Of a stretch of DNA of 64,000 bases, positions 15,860-24,378 are shown one piece after another. The stretch lies in the NCBI GenBank assembly GCA_002390675.1, contig DGPZ01000019.1, positions 1 to 64,000 of the forward strand. The letters run 5' to 3'. Below the pieces are notes generated by a model that had not been told where the DNA came from, searched no databases, and was given only the letters and a program-made list of their open reading frames with translations. Position 1 is the first letter of the stretch. Every line of letters begins with the position of its first letter. The stretch is from Deltaproteobacteria bacterium UBA4427 (GTDB lineage Bacteria > Myxococcota_A > UBA9160 > UBA4427). The translations under genes were made by a program, and so were the position numbers.

Positions 15860-18138
15860 TGCGCCGTCGTCTCGGCATTTGGGGCGCCTCTGAGGAGTCG
15901 CTTCGACTCCTGCGCCTGCTGTCGGGCAATCCGGACGTCGAGGTGCTGCGCATCTTTGACGACTCCGTCGCGAGCGCTCTCGAACGAGCGCGCGGCATAG
16001 GGACCGCCCTCGCCCATCAAGTCGCTCCGCTTCTGCTCGACGACGAAGCTGCTTTTTTCGCCGAAACTGAATTCGATGCAATCATCGATGCGCGAGGCGA
16101 CTTCGCGAGTCACGTGCCGGCCGGGCCACGCTCCGCCATTCAGGCTGTCACGCCACTCACCGCACGGCTACTTTGGGGTTACGGCGTTGCGCCGAGGGAT
16201 CGCAAAGCTGAGCTCCTGCAGGCGCTGCATGAAGTTGTCGAGTCTGTCGACATGACCGTCGCGGCGGACGAACTCTTCGAGCGCATGCTTGAGATCGCAG
16301 TCGGAGTCACTGGCGCTGAAGGCGGAAGCCTTATGCTTCTCGATCCCCGCGCAAACGTACTTCGCATTCGAGTCGCACAGGGCGTCGAACCCGAGTTGTG
16401 GCCAAAGATTCGCGTCGAACTCGGACAGGGTATCTCCGGACGCGTCGCCGCAGAAGGTCGACCGATCCATCTTCGCGGGCGAGCGGATGGCGCAAACTAC
16501 GATCTACTCCGCGAGCGCGTTGACGTCGAGTCTGCGCTCTGTGTCCCCATGATTCATCATGGCAAGGTGCTAGGCGTCATCAACGTCCATCATTCACAGC
16601 GCGCCGATGTTTTTTCCGACGACGACCTCGCCTTCATGGAACAGCTCGCATCCCTCGATGCGCAGATCATTGCCCGCGCGCAAGAGCACGAGAGCCTCCG
16701 TAGTCAGGCTGCCCGCTACGACGCTATTCGCGAGGTGCAGCGCATCCTCAGCGGCGCAGCGAGCCTGACTGACCGCCTAGAAGAATTCTGCCGCTTCGTC
16801 GCGGAACGAGCTGGCCAAGGCATCGCACAGCTCTACTTGCGAGAAACGGATGGCGAACTCCGCATGGTCGCGACCTCCCTCGAGGGCAGCGGTTTCGGTG
16901 GTGAGTATCGACTTCCGCCGGACGCCGGTGTGGATGGCGACGCAGTTCGTCATCAAAGACCTGCTCTTCTGCGGTACGAAGACGGACGTATCGGCTACGC
17001 CGCGCTTCCTTTGGTAGCGGGCAAGCAACTGGTCGGCCTTCTTTCGCTCCAGGCCGGCGCGACTTCCGAACAGAATCGTGGAACCCTCGAATCCTGGCAA
17101 GAAATAGCTGCGGCAGCCGCCGACACCATCGCGCGCCGCAACAAAGAAGCGCGCATGGCCACCCAGGCCGAACGCGTCAACGTCATCAATGAGACCTCAA
17201 TCCGGATGCTCTCTTGCAAGGAACCTAACGAGGTCGCACGCCTCGCCACGTCTTCGGCGTCGATGATCCTCGAAGGTGATCACGCCATCTTGCGCCTGCA
17301 AGACCCGACGACGCGCCGTTATTCGATTCGCTCCTATTTCGGAGCCGCAGACGGCGAAGCGCAGGAAGCTCTCTTCCGGCTCGATAAGGCAGTGACCGTC
17401 GACACCATCAGACGACGAGCGGCCCATCTCATACAAGACGCGAGCCTCGAACCTCAGCTCGGCGAGTTCGTCGACGAAATACGTTCGGTACTCAGTGCGC
17501 CCATCAAACGAAACGGCGAAGTAGTCGGCACCCTTGCGGTTTATGACAAGGTCGCGCTCGATCGGTTCTTTGCGAGCCGTTTCGATGATGAAGATTTGCA
17601 GGTCTTCGGGCGCTTTATTTCGTACGTCGAGCGCGCGCTCGACCACGCACTCTCTCACCGTGAGAACCGCCAGAACCGGAACTTCGACGAAGAAACCGGG
17701 CTCCCCAACGACAACTATCTCGGCAAGCGGCTCTCAGAAGAAATCGCGCGTGCCGCAGGACGCGAAAATGCCTTAGCCCTCTGCGTCTGCAAACTCGAGA
17801 ACCGCGCAGAGCTGACGGCCGAGGCGGGTGCGACTCATGTGGGTCGAATCATCGCTCTTCTCGCTGAATCCCTGAAGACCCATCTGCGGGAATTCGACGT
17901 ACTCGCCCGCATCGATCGCGACGAATTCGCGGTCCTCATGCCCGAGCCAGGCCGTACGCCGGGAGAGCGAGTTTTTGAACTCGCCCGCGCCGTCGCGGAC
18001 GAGGTTTCGAAGAACGAGTCTCTCAACCAACCGCTTCGAATAGGCCTAGCCTTCGGCTACGGAGTTCATCCCACGGATGGCGACGACCGCGAATCTCTCA
18101 TTAGGCATGCCCGAGAACCGCGCATCCGGATGGTCTAG
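15859..18138 (+). CDS. Multi-GAF signalling protein with degenerate GGDEF domain
   Basis: The 759-residue protein begins with a Rossmann-like region (about 1-115: LGIWGASEESLRLLRLL, LRIFDDS, FDAIIDARGDF). Three GAF domains follow at about 130-275, 290-435 and 445-600; the first is the clearest (AEGGSLMLLD, GQGISGRVAAEGRPIHL, SALCVPMIHHGKVLGVINVHH). The last 145 residues align with a GGDEF domain (EETGLPNDNYL, HLREFDVLARI), but the signature reads DRDEF at 686-690, so both glycines are lost and diguanylate cyclase activity is unlikely. The end, REPRIRMV, is shorter than usual. The start overlaps the GTPase stop (TAATG). It probably senses small ligands and acts with the GTPase, an inference from coupling. 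Confidence 0.87.
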   Translation: MRRRLGIWGASEESLRLLRLLSGNPDVEVLRIFDDSVASALERARGIGTALAHQVAPLLLDDEAAFFAETEFDAIIDARGDFASHVPAGPRSAIQAVTPLTARLLWGYGVAPRDRKAELLQALHEVVESVDMTVAADELFERMLEIAVGVTGAEGGSLMLLDPRANVLRIRVAQGVEPELWPKIRVELGQGISGRVAAEGRPIHLRGRADGANYDLLRERVDVESALCVPMIHHGKVLGVINVHHSQRADVFSDDDLAFMEQLASLDAQIIARAQEHESLRSQAARYDAIREVQRILSGAASLTDRLEEFCRFVAERAGQGIAQLYLRETDGELRMVATSLEGSGFGGEYRLPPDAGVDGDAVRHQRPALLRYEDGRIGYAALPLVAGKQLVGLLSLQAGATSEQNRGTLESWQEIAAAAADTIARRNKEARMATQAERVNVINETSIRMLSCKEPNEVARLATSSASMILEGDHAILRLQDPTTRRYSIRSYFGAADGEAQEALFRLDKAVTVDTIRRRAAHLIQDASLEPQLGEFVDEIRSVLSAPIKRNGEVVGTLAVYDKVALDRFFASRFDDEDLQVFGRFISYVERALDHALSHRENRQNRNFDEETGLPNDNYLGKRLSEEIARAAGRENALALCVCKLENRAELTAEAGATHVGRIIALLAESLKTHLREFDVLARIDRDEFAVLMPEPGRTPGERVFELARAVADEVSKNESLNQPLRIGLAFGYGVHPTDGDDRESLIRHAREPRIRMV

Positions 18139-18390
18139 GCGTCCGCGCCGTACGTAGCTCTTCCATATCCGGCAGTAGTTCGCGGCAAGCAATCAGCCCG
18201 AAGTCCAGTTGATCTCGGTAGCTCACGACGGTCACATTTAGCCCCTGACCGTCCGTAATCGCAGAGGCCGGATAGTAGGTCTGCGTTCCCGACCACCCAC
18301 AAGCGACTCGCGGGGACGCGGCAAGTTCGAGATGATCCCGTTGGGCAAGCGCGCAGTGAGCCCCCGCCGCCGCGCGACACGCTCTATCCC
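18101..18390 (-). pseudogene. C-terminal remnant of a WS/DGAT acyltransferase gene
   Basis: Read on the minus strand, NGIISNLPRPRESL (about 18340-18385) continues after a frameshift into YYPASAITDGQGLNVTVVSY and DQLDFGLIACRELLPDMEEL (about 18130-18290). These are the conserved C-terminal blocks of wax ester synthase/diacylglycerol acyltransferases, also visible in the intact gene at 49895 (QGLNITVLSYCGELHFGLV). Nothing of the catalytic half remains. The gene is therefore truncated and frame-broken, and its tail runs into the end of the GAF gene. Confidence 0.72.
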
Positions 18391-18398
18391 AAACGCAA

Positions 18399-18429
18399 CG
18401 AGGGGGCGGCCAAATTGGCCACCCCCTCG
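18399..18429 (-). terminator. Rho-independent terminator of the ATP sulfurylase gene
   Basis: A 15-base arm at 18399-18413 pairs with 18415-18429 (CGAGGGGG...CCCCCTCG) with one mismatch. Reading leftwards it is followed by a T-rich tract (TTGCGTTT). It lies 57 bases past the sat stop codon. Confidence 0.8.
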
Positions 18430-18485
18430 TATGGAGTTCAGATCCTAAGCACGGCAGAACCGCCCTCACGTGATCTCGTACAGAC

Positions 18486-19742
18486 TTACTTCGTGTAGGC
18501 CTCAATCAGGACGTCTGAGGTCTCGGGCCGCATGATGCGCGGGTCCGGGCGTTCGCCGGCCTGCAGCATGGAGCGAACCTTCGTTCCGGAGATCCCAAAG
18601 GGCTTCTCGTCTTTGTGACGCTCGGTGAGGTCGACTCGGCCGAGGCTCTCGTAGAAGGCTGCGAAGCCGACCTTGCAGGCCTGGATCGAGAGATCGCCGG
18701 GCAGCTTGTCGAAGATCTCATGGGCATCGAAGTCGCCCCAGATCGCTTCGCCATCTTCGAAGGGTGCGTCGGCGTGCTTGCGGCCGATCACGATGTCCGA
18801 GAAGCCATAGTTCTGTCGGTAAATGCCGTGCATGACCGCTTCTGAAGGACCGCCGTAGAACATCTTGATATCGAGACCGATCAGCTCGAAGACATCCGAG
18901 ATGTCGTAGCCAGCCTTGTCCCAGATCGCCTGATCCTTGTCGCCTTCGCCGAGCAGACCCTCGCCGTGCAGTCGTCGGTAGCAGAGCATGCGCGTGGCGG
19001 CGGGAACGTCATCGCCCTTGAGCTCACCCATCAACGGGTTGAGTACGGCGCCAGCAAAATGTCCGGCGGCCGTGAGGGCTTCCACGCCGTATACGAGTGC
19101 GTATTCATGTGCGCGATGAAGCGGGTTGCGAGTCTGGAATGCCAGCGCGCGTTCCCACTTCTTGCCGCGGATAAATTCTCGGGTCATTCGGGGCGAGAGC
19201 ATGAACTCGCCGTAGGCCGAATTCCGGGGCTGGGGCAGAGCGCGGAGCGTGCCGCCGATCAGCTTGCCTCGGTCGTCGTTCGCGACGATGCGGCCACCGG
19301 GATGATCAACGCGCTCAGTGCCATAAACGCACTGGAGATACTTGGGCTTGTCCCAGTCAAAGACTTCCAGGTCTTCGATGATTGCGACGATATTGCCCGC
19401 CTCCGTCTTCACAGCGCAGGCGCCGCCAGCAGAGAGCGTTCCGGCTTCGACGTCGGTCAGCGGGAGCGAAATCGGAATGGTCCAGGCGTATCGTCCGCCC
19501 TCGGAGAGAATAACCTTCTCGTCGAGCGAGAGATCAAAGGCCGCCTTCTTCATAGGGCCGGTGAGCGGCGAAAGCGCGCCGTCGGCGATGCGGTAAATGG
19601 TCGAGAGATCGGCATCGGTCACGCGGATCGACGGGAGGCCACCGGCCTCGGACAGGAATGCCGCTTGGTCCTTGAAGGAGACAATGCGGTCGACGGGCTC
19701 GGTAAGGCCACCGTGGACGGGAACGAGATCTTGCTGGCTCAT
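18486..19742 (-). CDS. sat: Sulfate adenylyltransferase (ATP sulfurylase)
   Basis: Makes adenosine phosphosulfate (APS) from sulfate and ATP, or runs in reverse in sulfur oxidisers. The 418-residue protein is the single-chain homo-oligomeric Sat, not CysDN. It shows the PUA-like N-domain, the catalytic [11 protein letters not shown] (203-213), GALLNPLMG-type [12 protein letters not shown], the [11 protein letters not shown] loop and FGISGTKVR near the end. No APS kinase, APS reductase or dsr gene lies in the window, so the direction of use cannot be told. A 12-bp palindrome, AGGAAGCTTCCT (19746-19757), overlaps the ribosome site. A strong terminator follows the gene. The 195 bases upstream hold no gene. 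Confidence 0.95.
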   Translation of the reverse strand: MSQQDLVPVHGGLTEPVDRIVSFKDQAAFLSEAGGLPSIRVTDADLSTIYRIADGALSPLTGPMKKAAFDLSLDEKVILSEGGRYAWTIPISLPLTDVEAGTLSAGGACAVKTEAGNIVAIIEDLEVFDWDKPKYLQCVYGTERVDHPGGRIVANDDRGKLIGGTLRALPQPRNSAYGEFMLSPRMTREFIRGKKWERALAFQTRNPLHRAHEYALVYGVEALTAAGHFAGAVLNPLMGELKGDDVPAATRMLCYRRLHGEGLLGEGDKDQAIWDKAGYDISDVFELIGLDIKMFYGGPSEAVMHGIYRQNYGFSDIVIGRKHADAPFEDGEAIWGDFDAHEIFDKLPGDLSIQACKVGFAAFYESLGRVDLTERHKDEKPFGISGTKVRSMLQAGERPDPRIMRPETSDVLIEAYTK

Positions 19743-19938
19743 TTGAGGAAGCTTCCTTTTGTCCCCTTACGTCTGCGCTGCGCTGCGGATCGATTCCGTG
19801 GCGAGTGCTGCATTCGTTACTGGGGACTGCGCTGGGTGTTATTCGGACTGGGTCGTTCCAGTCGTCGGCTGCTAGGCCAACCCCTTTTACCGCGCCATCC
19901 ATCTTCTGTGCAAAGGCGGTGGGCAAAGAGTTGGGTCG

Positions 19939-21063
19939 CTACCAGACCGGAAACTCGGTCCAGCCCGATGGAAGGAGGATTCTCTCATCCTTACCATTGA
20001 AGCGTCGGACCACGAGGCGGCGGCGACCGTATTGGAACTTCACGAAGGCGACGAATTGGCCATCCGGGGAAACAGTCGGCATACGCTCTTCCGTGCCCCC
20101 GGGGCCAATCGGCACTCTAGAAGTGCCGTCGAGCCTCATGCGCCGAAGTCGATAGCCCGCCGCCGACGGAGATGCAAACACGATCCATTCGCCATCTGGT
20201 GTGAGAGAAGGCTCGCGCCCCTTGAGTAGCAACCTCTCCTCACCCAGGGCGCCGCCTCTGCCGGTCAGGGGCTGAATCGCGATAAAAGATTCAAAAACTG
20301 TCGGTCCATTGCTCCGCGGTCGCGTCAAGACCTGTTCGTACACCGCGTGCTCGCCGCTGGCGTCGATTCGCACCGTTCCCGGTGGTACGTTGTCGGCGAG
20401 TATCTCCCCGATCTCTCCGGCGATATCGACCCGGTGAATCGAATTCCGCGACGCTCCCTTGGATTGAGTCCGCGCCATCCGCTGCGCGTAGATGCGACCT
20501 GACAAATCATAATCACCCCTGGTGTGCTCACTCGGTCCCTGAGTCACCGGACGCAGATCCTTTCGGTCGACGTGATACTCGTAGAGTTGTTCGCGGTCTC
20601 CGCGATGTGCAGTCGCAATCAACAGACGTTTCCTATCGGCCGACCACGAGAGCGGAATCGAATTCGCTGGGGCTGCTTCGATCCGCTCCATCTCCCCCGT
20701 GCGCGGCCATATCAGCATCAAGCGGCCCGGATATTTCGCGAGTGCCCCTTGGATCTGCAGGATCACATCCCCGCGGAGATAGGCGCGCTTCCTTAACTCT
20801 TCTAGGCGATCCGGGTCGTTTCTGTCCGGCGGAAGCGGTGGCGCCTCCGATACCTTGGAGAAAGCCTCACTTCGCTTCTGACCCGCGCGATCCTCCCAAT
20901 GCAGAAACGCGATGGGATTTTCAGGCAATTCCTCGGGAGCGAGCCGCAACTGAACGGCGCAGCCAAAAGAAGCCATCATCACAACCACAAGGGACATGCC
21001 GACTATCCAGCGAAAGCTCTCGGCGGCAAACCGATTCGCTGATCTCTGAGACGGCTGCCTCAT
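19939..21063 (-). CDS. Putative beta-propeller lipoprotein (TolB/PD40-like repeats)
   Basis: The 374-residue product has a signal peptide with hydrophobic core at about 19-31 and a lipobox-like SFGC, so C35 may be lipidated. The mature part shows repeated WD40-like/PD40 blocks: PLSWSADRKRLLIAT, EPSLTPDGEWIVFAS and MPTVSPDGQFVAFVKF, each followed by a basic arginine-rich strand, as in the TolB propeller. It is predicted to be periplasmic or outer-membrane attached. The start overlaps the stop of the JAMM gene by one base (TAATG), so the two are co-translated. The function is unknown. Confidence 0.75.
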   Translation of the reverse strand: MRQPSQRSANRFAAESFRWIVGMSLVVVMMASFGCAVQLRLAPEELPENPIAFLHWEDRAGQKRSEAFSKVSEAPPLPPDRNDPDRLEELRKRAYLRGDVILQIQGALAKYPGRLMLIWPRTGEMERIEAAPANSIPLSWSADRKRLLIATAHRGDREQLYEYHVDRKDLRPVTQGPSEHTRGDYDLSGRIYAQRMARTQSKGASRNSIHRVDIAGEIGEILADNVPPGTVRIDASGEHAVYEQVLTRPRSNGPTVFESFIAIQPLTGRGGALGEERLLLKGREPSLTPDGEWIVFASPSAAGYRLRRMRLDGTSRVPIGPGGTEERMPTVSPDGQFVAFVKFQYGRRRLVVRRFNGKDERILLPSGWTEFPVW

Positions 21064-21572
21064 TAAATGGCCTCCAGGCGACGACCTATAAATCGGCCCG
21101 CAGCATCTGCTCTTGGCTCGAAGACGCCTACCTCCTGCACCTTCCCGCGAAGCAGGGAAACGACGATCTGATCCGCATCAGGAAAGGGAAATAGCGGATG
21201 CGAAGCGAAGGCAAGGTCATCCGCTGAGAGATAACACCCCTGCCCGAAATGCGAGTGATAGACGGCGACGACTTGCTCGCCCCGGGCTTCCGCGTCCTGA
21301 ATCGACCGCAAATATTCCACTTCCGACATGTAGTAGGCGTGTCGCGCATCGCGGGGAAATGCCGCGGGATCCGCCGCGTGCATCTTAGTCATCACGTTCG
21401 TGACCCGCACGGCGCGCTCCGCCTGCTGTCCTGGCATAGCCAAAAGCAAGCCGCAGCACTCTTCCGGCGCGACATCGAGCGCGTGCTGACAGATCTCATG
21501 CAACAGATCACTCGCCAGCGTTCGGCTCTCGAGTTCTGGGTCCAAGTCAACGCGATCTGACACGGTCTCCAT
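21063..21572 (-). CDS. JAMM/MPN-family metallopeptidase (Mec+ type)
   Basis: The JAB1/MPN zinc site is complete: a catalytic glutamate ahead of CCGLLLA (E37 or E38), then H106-S-H108-x7-S116-x2-D119 in VAVYHSHFGQGCYLSADDL. Bacterial enzymes of this type release sulfur-carrier proteins or cleave ubiquitin-like tails, some in cysteine synthesis (Mec). The substrate here is not shown. Three starts are possible (GTG 21671, ATG 21605, ATG 21572); the last gives 169 residues, the usual length. It is coupled to the lipoprotein gene downstream, and sat and an Rrf2 regulator are close, which fits sulfur metabolism but does not prove it. Confidence 0.82.
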   Translation of the reverse strand: METVSDRVDLDPELESRTLASDLLHEICQHALDVAPEECCGLLLAMPGQQAERAVRVTNVMTKMHAADPAAFPRDARHAYYMSEVEYLRSIQDAEARGEQVVAVYHSHFGQGCYLSADDLAFASHPLFPFPDADQIVVSLLRGKVQEVGVFEPRADAAGRFIGRRLEAI

Positions 21573-21760
21573 CCCCGCCCAGACAATCCAGGCGATACTG
21601 GTCATACGGGGGGTTCGACCACAGCGGAGCTTAACCCCGTCCCGCCGGGGAATCGAGGTCTTTCCGGGCACGTTTTCGAACGGGCGTCCACAGAGGTAGG
21701 ACTCGAGAAATCGAAGGACGAAGGTAGGTGTCCGCGGGGTCCAGAGATCCCGGGATTGAG

Positions 21761-22210
21761 TCAGATCTGATAGTCCATGCCGACCGGAAGGTCGCGATCG
21801 ATCGACTTCCGCACCGCTTCACGACACACGTCCGACACCGCCAGCGATCCGAGCACACTCGCCATCCGCTCCGAGATGTCGCCCCAAAGAAAATCCGGAC
21901 GATGTCCAGAGGCTGGCCAGCCTTCTCGGTCGGCCGCATCCGCCGAAGCGAAACTTCCATCAACCGCCTCGACAACCTGAAGCAACGTGATCTCTTCAGG
22001 AGGCCGCGTCAGCACATATCCGCCACCCGGCCCGCGCTTTCCCGCAACGAGCTCCGCCCGCCGCAAGTCCTGAAAGATCTGCTCCAAAAAGCGATACGAA
22101 ATCGCCTGCCGCTCTCCGATTTTCTGGACGCGCACAGGCTCGCCAGCACCGTTATAGGCGAGGTCGAAGATCGCGCAGAGGGCATAGCGAGCACGGCGTG
22201 ATAGGCGCAT
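21761..22210 (-). CDS. Rrf2-family transcriptional regulator
   Basis: About 149 residues from the ATG at 22210, chosen because Rrf2 proteins begin with M-x-LSRRARYALCAI. The winged helix-turn-helix is clear: GERQAISYRFLEQIFQDLRRAELV, then the wing KRGPGGGYVLTRP and ITLLQVVEAVDG. The three-cysteine iron-sulfur cluster segment of IscR and NsrR is absent (the loop reads SFASADAADREGW), so it resembles the cluster-free CymR type that regulates cysteine genes. With JAMM and sat genes downstream on the same strand it may control sulfur uptake, an inference. Confidence 0.88.
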   Translation of the reverse strand: MRLSRRARYALCAIFDLAYNGAGEPVRVQKIGERQAISYRFLEQIFQDLRRAELVAGKRGPGGGYVLTRPPEEITLLQVVEAVDGSFASADAADREGWPASGHRPDFLWGDISERMASVLGSLAVSDVCREAVRKSIDRDLPVGMDYQI

Positions 22211-22386
22211 GGCGAGCGCAAGCATGCATGACGACTGGCCCCCATGCCATCCGAGCCACTCAGAACTTCTCACGATCCGACTCGGCCAGGCAATTGGAGG
22301 GCGTCCGGCCTTGCCTGCTCGGCGGTCCGCCGCGATGCTACCGCCCCCCGGCGTCGTGACTACGGTGCCCGCTCTGGAGATTCTCC

Positions 22387-24372
22387 CTGCTGCTCAGACT
22401 CGATGCACTCGAAAAGCGAATCGGCAGCCGATTGCTCTACGGCGACGCTTCGGTCGTCGTTCGCGCCGGAGATCGCATCGGAATCGTAGGCCCCAACGGC
22501 GCTGGCAAGACCACCTTGCTCAAGACCCTGATCGGAGACGAACCCTACGACGGCGGAGCGTTACATCTCGCACGCGGAACCCGCCTCGGTTTGCTTAGAC
22601 AGGAAATCGATCCACACGCGCCGCATACGATCCGCGAGGAAGCGCGAACGGCCCTCTCGGATCTCGATGATCTAGAAGACGAACTCCGGCGCCTCGAAGT
22701 GGAGATGAGCGAGTGCGGCGCACGCGGAGAAGGCCTGCCCACCTCGCTGACCGAACGCTACGACACCGTCGGACTGCGATTCGAGCAAGGCGGCGGATTC
22801 GAGCGACATGCTCGGGTTGCGGAAATACTCTCAGGCTTGGGCTTCGAGGAAGAACATCTCGATCGCCCGCTCTCTACTTTCAGTGGCGGTTGGTTGATGC
22901 GAGTCGAGCTCGCAAAGTTGCTACTCGGCCAGCCCGAAGTCCTGCTGCTTGATGAACCGACAAATCATCTTGACCTTCCCTCGATTCAGTTCTTTGAAAC
23001 GACCCTCGAACGATTCCCCGGCGCTGTGATCGTTGTCTCGCATGACCGGACGTTTCTACGCCGCCAGGTAAACCGAATCATCGAACTGGACGGGCGCGGT
23101 GGATTCAACCTCTACGAGGGCAGCTACGACCGCTATTTGGAACAGCGCAGCCAGCGACGCGAAGAACTTCTCGCACGCAAAGCCAACCAGGACCGCTTGA
23201 TCGCCGAAAAAGAGCGATTCATCGAACGCTTTCGCGCCCAGGCCACAAAAGCAAAACAAGCACAGAGCCGTATTAAGGCACTCGATAAAATCGAACGCAT
23301 CGAGATCGAGCCCGAGGGCCGTCGTTCTATGCGGCTAAAGATTCCGGCTCCATCGCGATCAGGGGAGCGGGTGCTCACCCTTGATCAAATCCACAAAGCT
23401 TATGAGGGCGAACCCGTTTACGAAGGCGTGGATTTCCACGTACAACGCGGTGAAAAAGTGGCACTCGCCGGGCCTAACGGCGCCGGTAAATCGACACTTC
23501 TCCGGATCGCCGCGGGCGTCAGCGAATTCCAACAGGGCGAGAGAATACTCGGGCATAACGTCGACACCGCCTTCTTTGCGCAGCACCAACTCGAATCGCT
23601 AGACCCGGGCTCAACGATCCTTGAAGAGTTGGCGCGCGAAGCACGAACGGATGAAGTGCCGCGCTTGCGTGGTCTGCTCGGCGCCCTGCTCTTCACGGGC
23701 GACGATGTTGAAAAGAAGATTTCGATCCTATCGGGCGGCGAAAAAGCCCGCGTCGCTCTAGCCAAACTCCTTCTGCGGCCCGCGAATTTATTGATTCTGG
23801 ACGAGCCGACCAACCACCTCGACATCGAAGCCTGCGAGGTCCTCGAAGACGCGTTCCGTGAGTTCCAAGGAACCGTCCTATTCGTTTCCCATGACAGGTC
23901 ATTCATCAATGCCCTGGCGACCCGCGTCGTCGAAGTCGAGCACGGGCATCTCGAAAATCACCTTGGGAATTACGACGACTACGTCGAACGCAAGGCGCGG
24001 CGCGGGGGGGACACGTTGGCCCCAACACGCAAAGCGAGTCCATCCGCGATTCCCGGCGGCGGGCAACCCGCCTCGTCAGGCGAAGCAGCCGACAATAAAT
24101 CGGATCGGCAGCTCGACCGCGAGCGTCGCAAGGATCGCGATCGGCACACACGAAAAATTGCCCGACTCGAGGAACTGATCGCTGAACAAGAAGCGGAGAA
24201 AGCCGCGCTCACCGAGAAGCTTGCGGAGCCGGAAGTCTACGGCGACCCGGGGCGCATCCAGGCCATCCAGGGCGAGGAGAGCGAAGTCGACGCACGGATC
24301 GAGGCGGCCTATGGAGAGTGGGAATCTCTCTCCGAGGCGCTCGCCGAAATTGAAGCCGTGCTCGAAAACTAG
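22387..24372 (+). CDS. ABC-F family ATPase (Uup/YheS type)
   Basis: Soluble protein with two nucleotide-binding domains and no membrane part, of the class that works on ribosomes. The first domain has GPNGAGKTTL, SGGWLMRVELAKLL and LLLDEPTNHLDLP. The linker rich in Arg/Lys follows, then the second domain with GPNGAGKSTL, LSGGEKARVALAKLLL and ILDEPTNHLDIEA. A C-terminal coiled coil of about 90 residues ends the protein. Homology continues upstream of the first TTG (22432) as LRLDALEKRIGSR. The only start there is CTG 22387 (or 22390), six bases behind GGAGA; TTG 22432 would cut the first strand. It is convergent with the exonuclease gene, seven bases apart. Confidence 0.9.
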   Translation: MLLRLDALEKRIGSRLLYGDASVVVRAGDRIGIVGPNGAGKTTLLKTLIGDEPYDGGALHLARGTRLGLLRQEIDPHAPHTIREEARTALSDLDDLEDELRRLEVEMSECGARGEGLPTSLTERYDTVGLRFEQGGGFERHARVAEILSGLGFEEEHLDRPLSTFSGGWLMRVELAKLLLGQPEVLLLDEPTNHLDLPSIQFFETTLERFPGAVIVVSHDRTFLRRQVNRIIELDGRGGFNLYEGSYDRYLEQRSQRREELLARKANQDRLIAEKERFIERFRAQATKAKQAQSRIKALDKIERIEIEPEGRRSMRLKIPAPSRSGERVLTLDQIHKAYEGEPVYEGVDFHVQRGEKVALAGPNGAGKSTLLRIAAGVSEFQQGERILGHNVDTAFFAQHQLESLDPGSTILEELAREARTDEVPRLRGLLGALLFTGDDVEKKISILSGGEKARVALAKLLLRPANLLILDEPTNHLDIEACEVLEDAFREFQGTVLFVSHDRSFINALATRVVEVEHGHLENHLGNYDDYVERKARRGGDTLAPTRKASPSAIPGGGQPASSGEAADNKSDRQLDRERRKDRDRHTRKIARLEELIAEQEAEKAALTEKLAEPEVYGDPGRIQAIQGEESEVDARIEAAYGEWESLSEALAEIEAVLEN

Positions 24373-24378
24373 CGCCAC

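Noticed and set aside
18966..20000. 344-codon plus-strand frame opposite sat
   Set aside because: Antisense to a certain ATP sulfurylase; composition artefact of a GC-rich gene.
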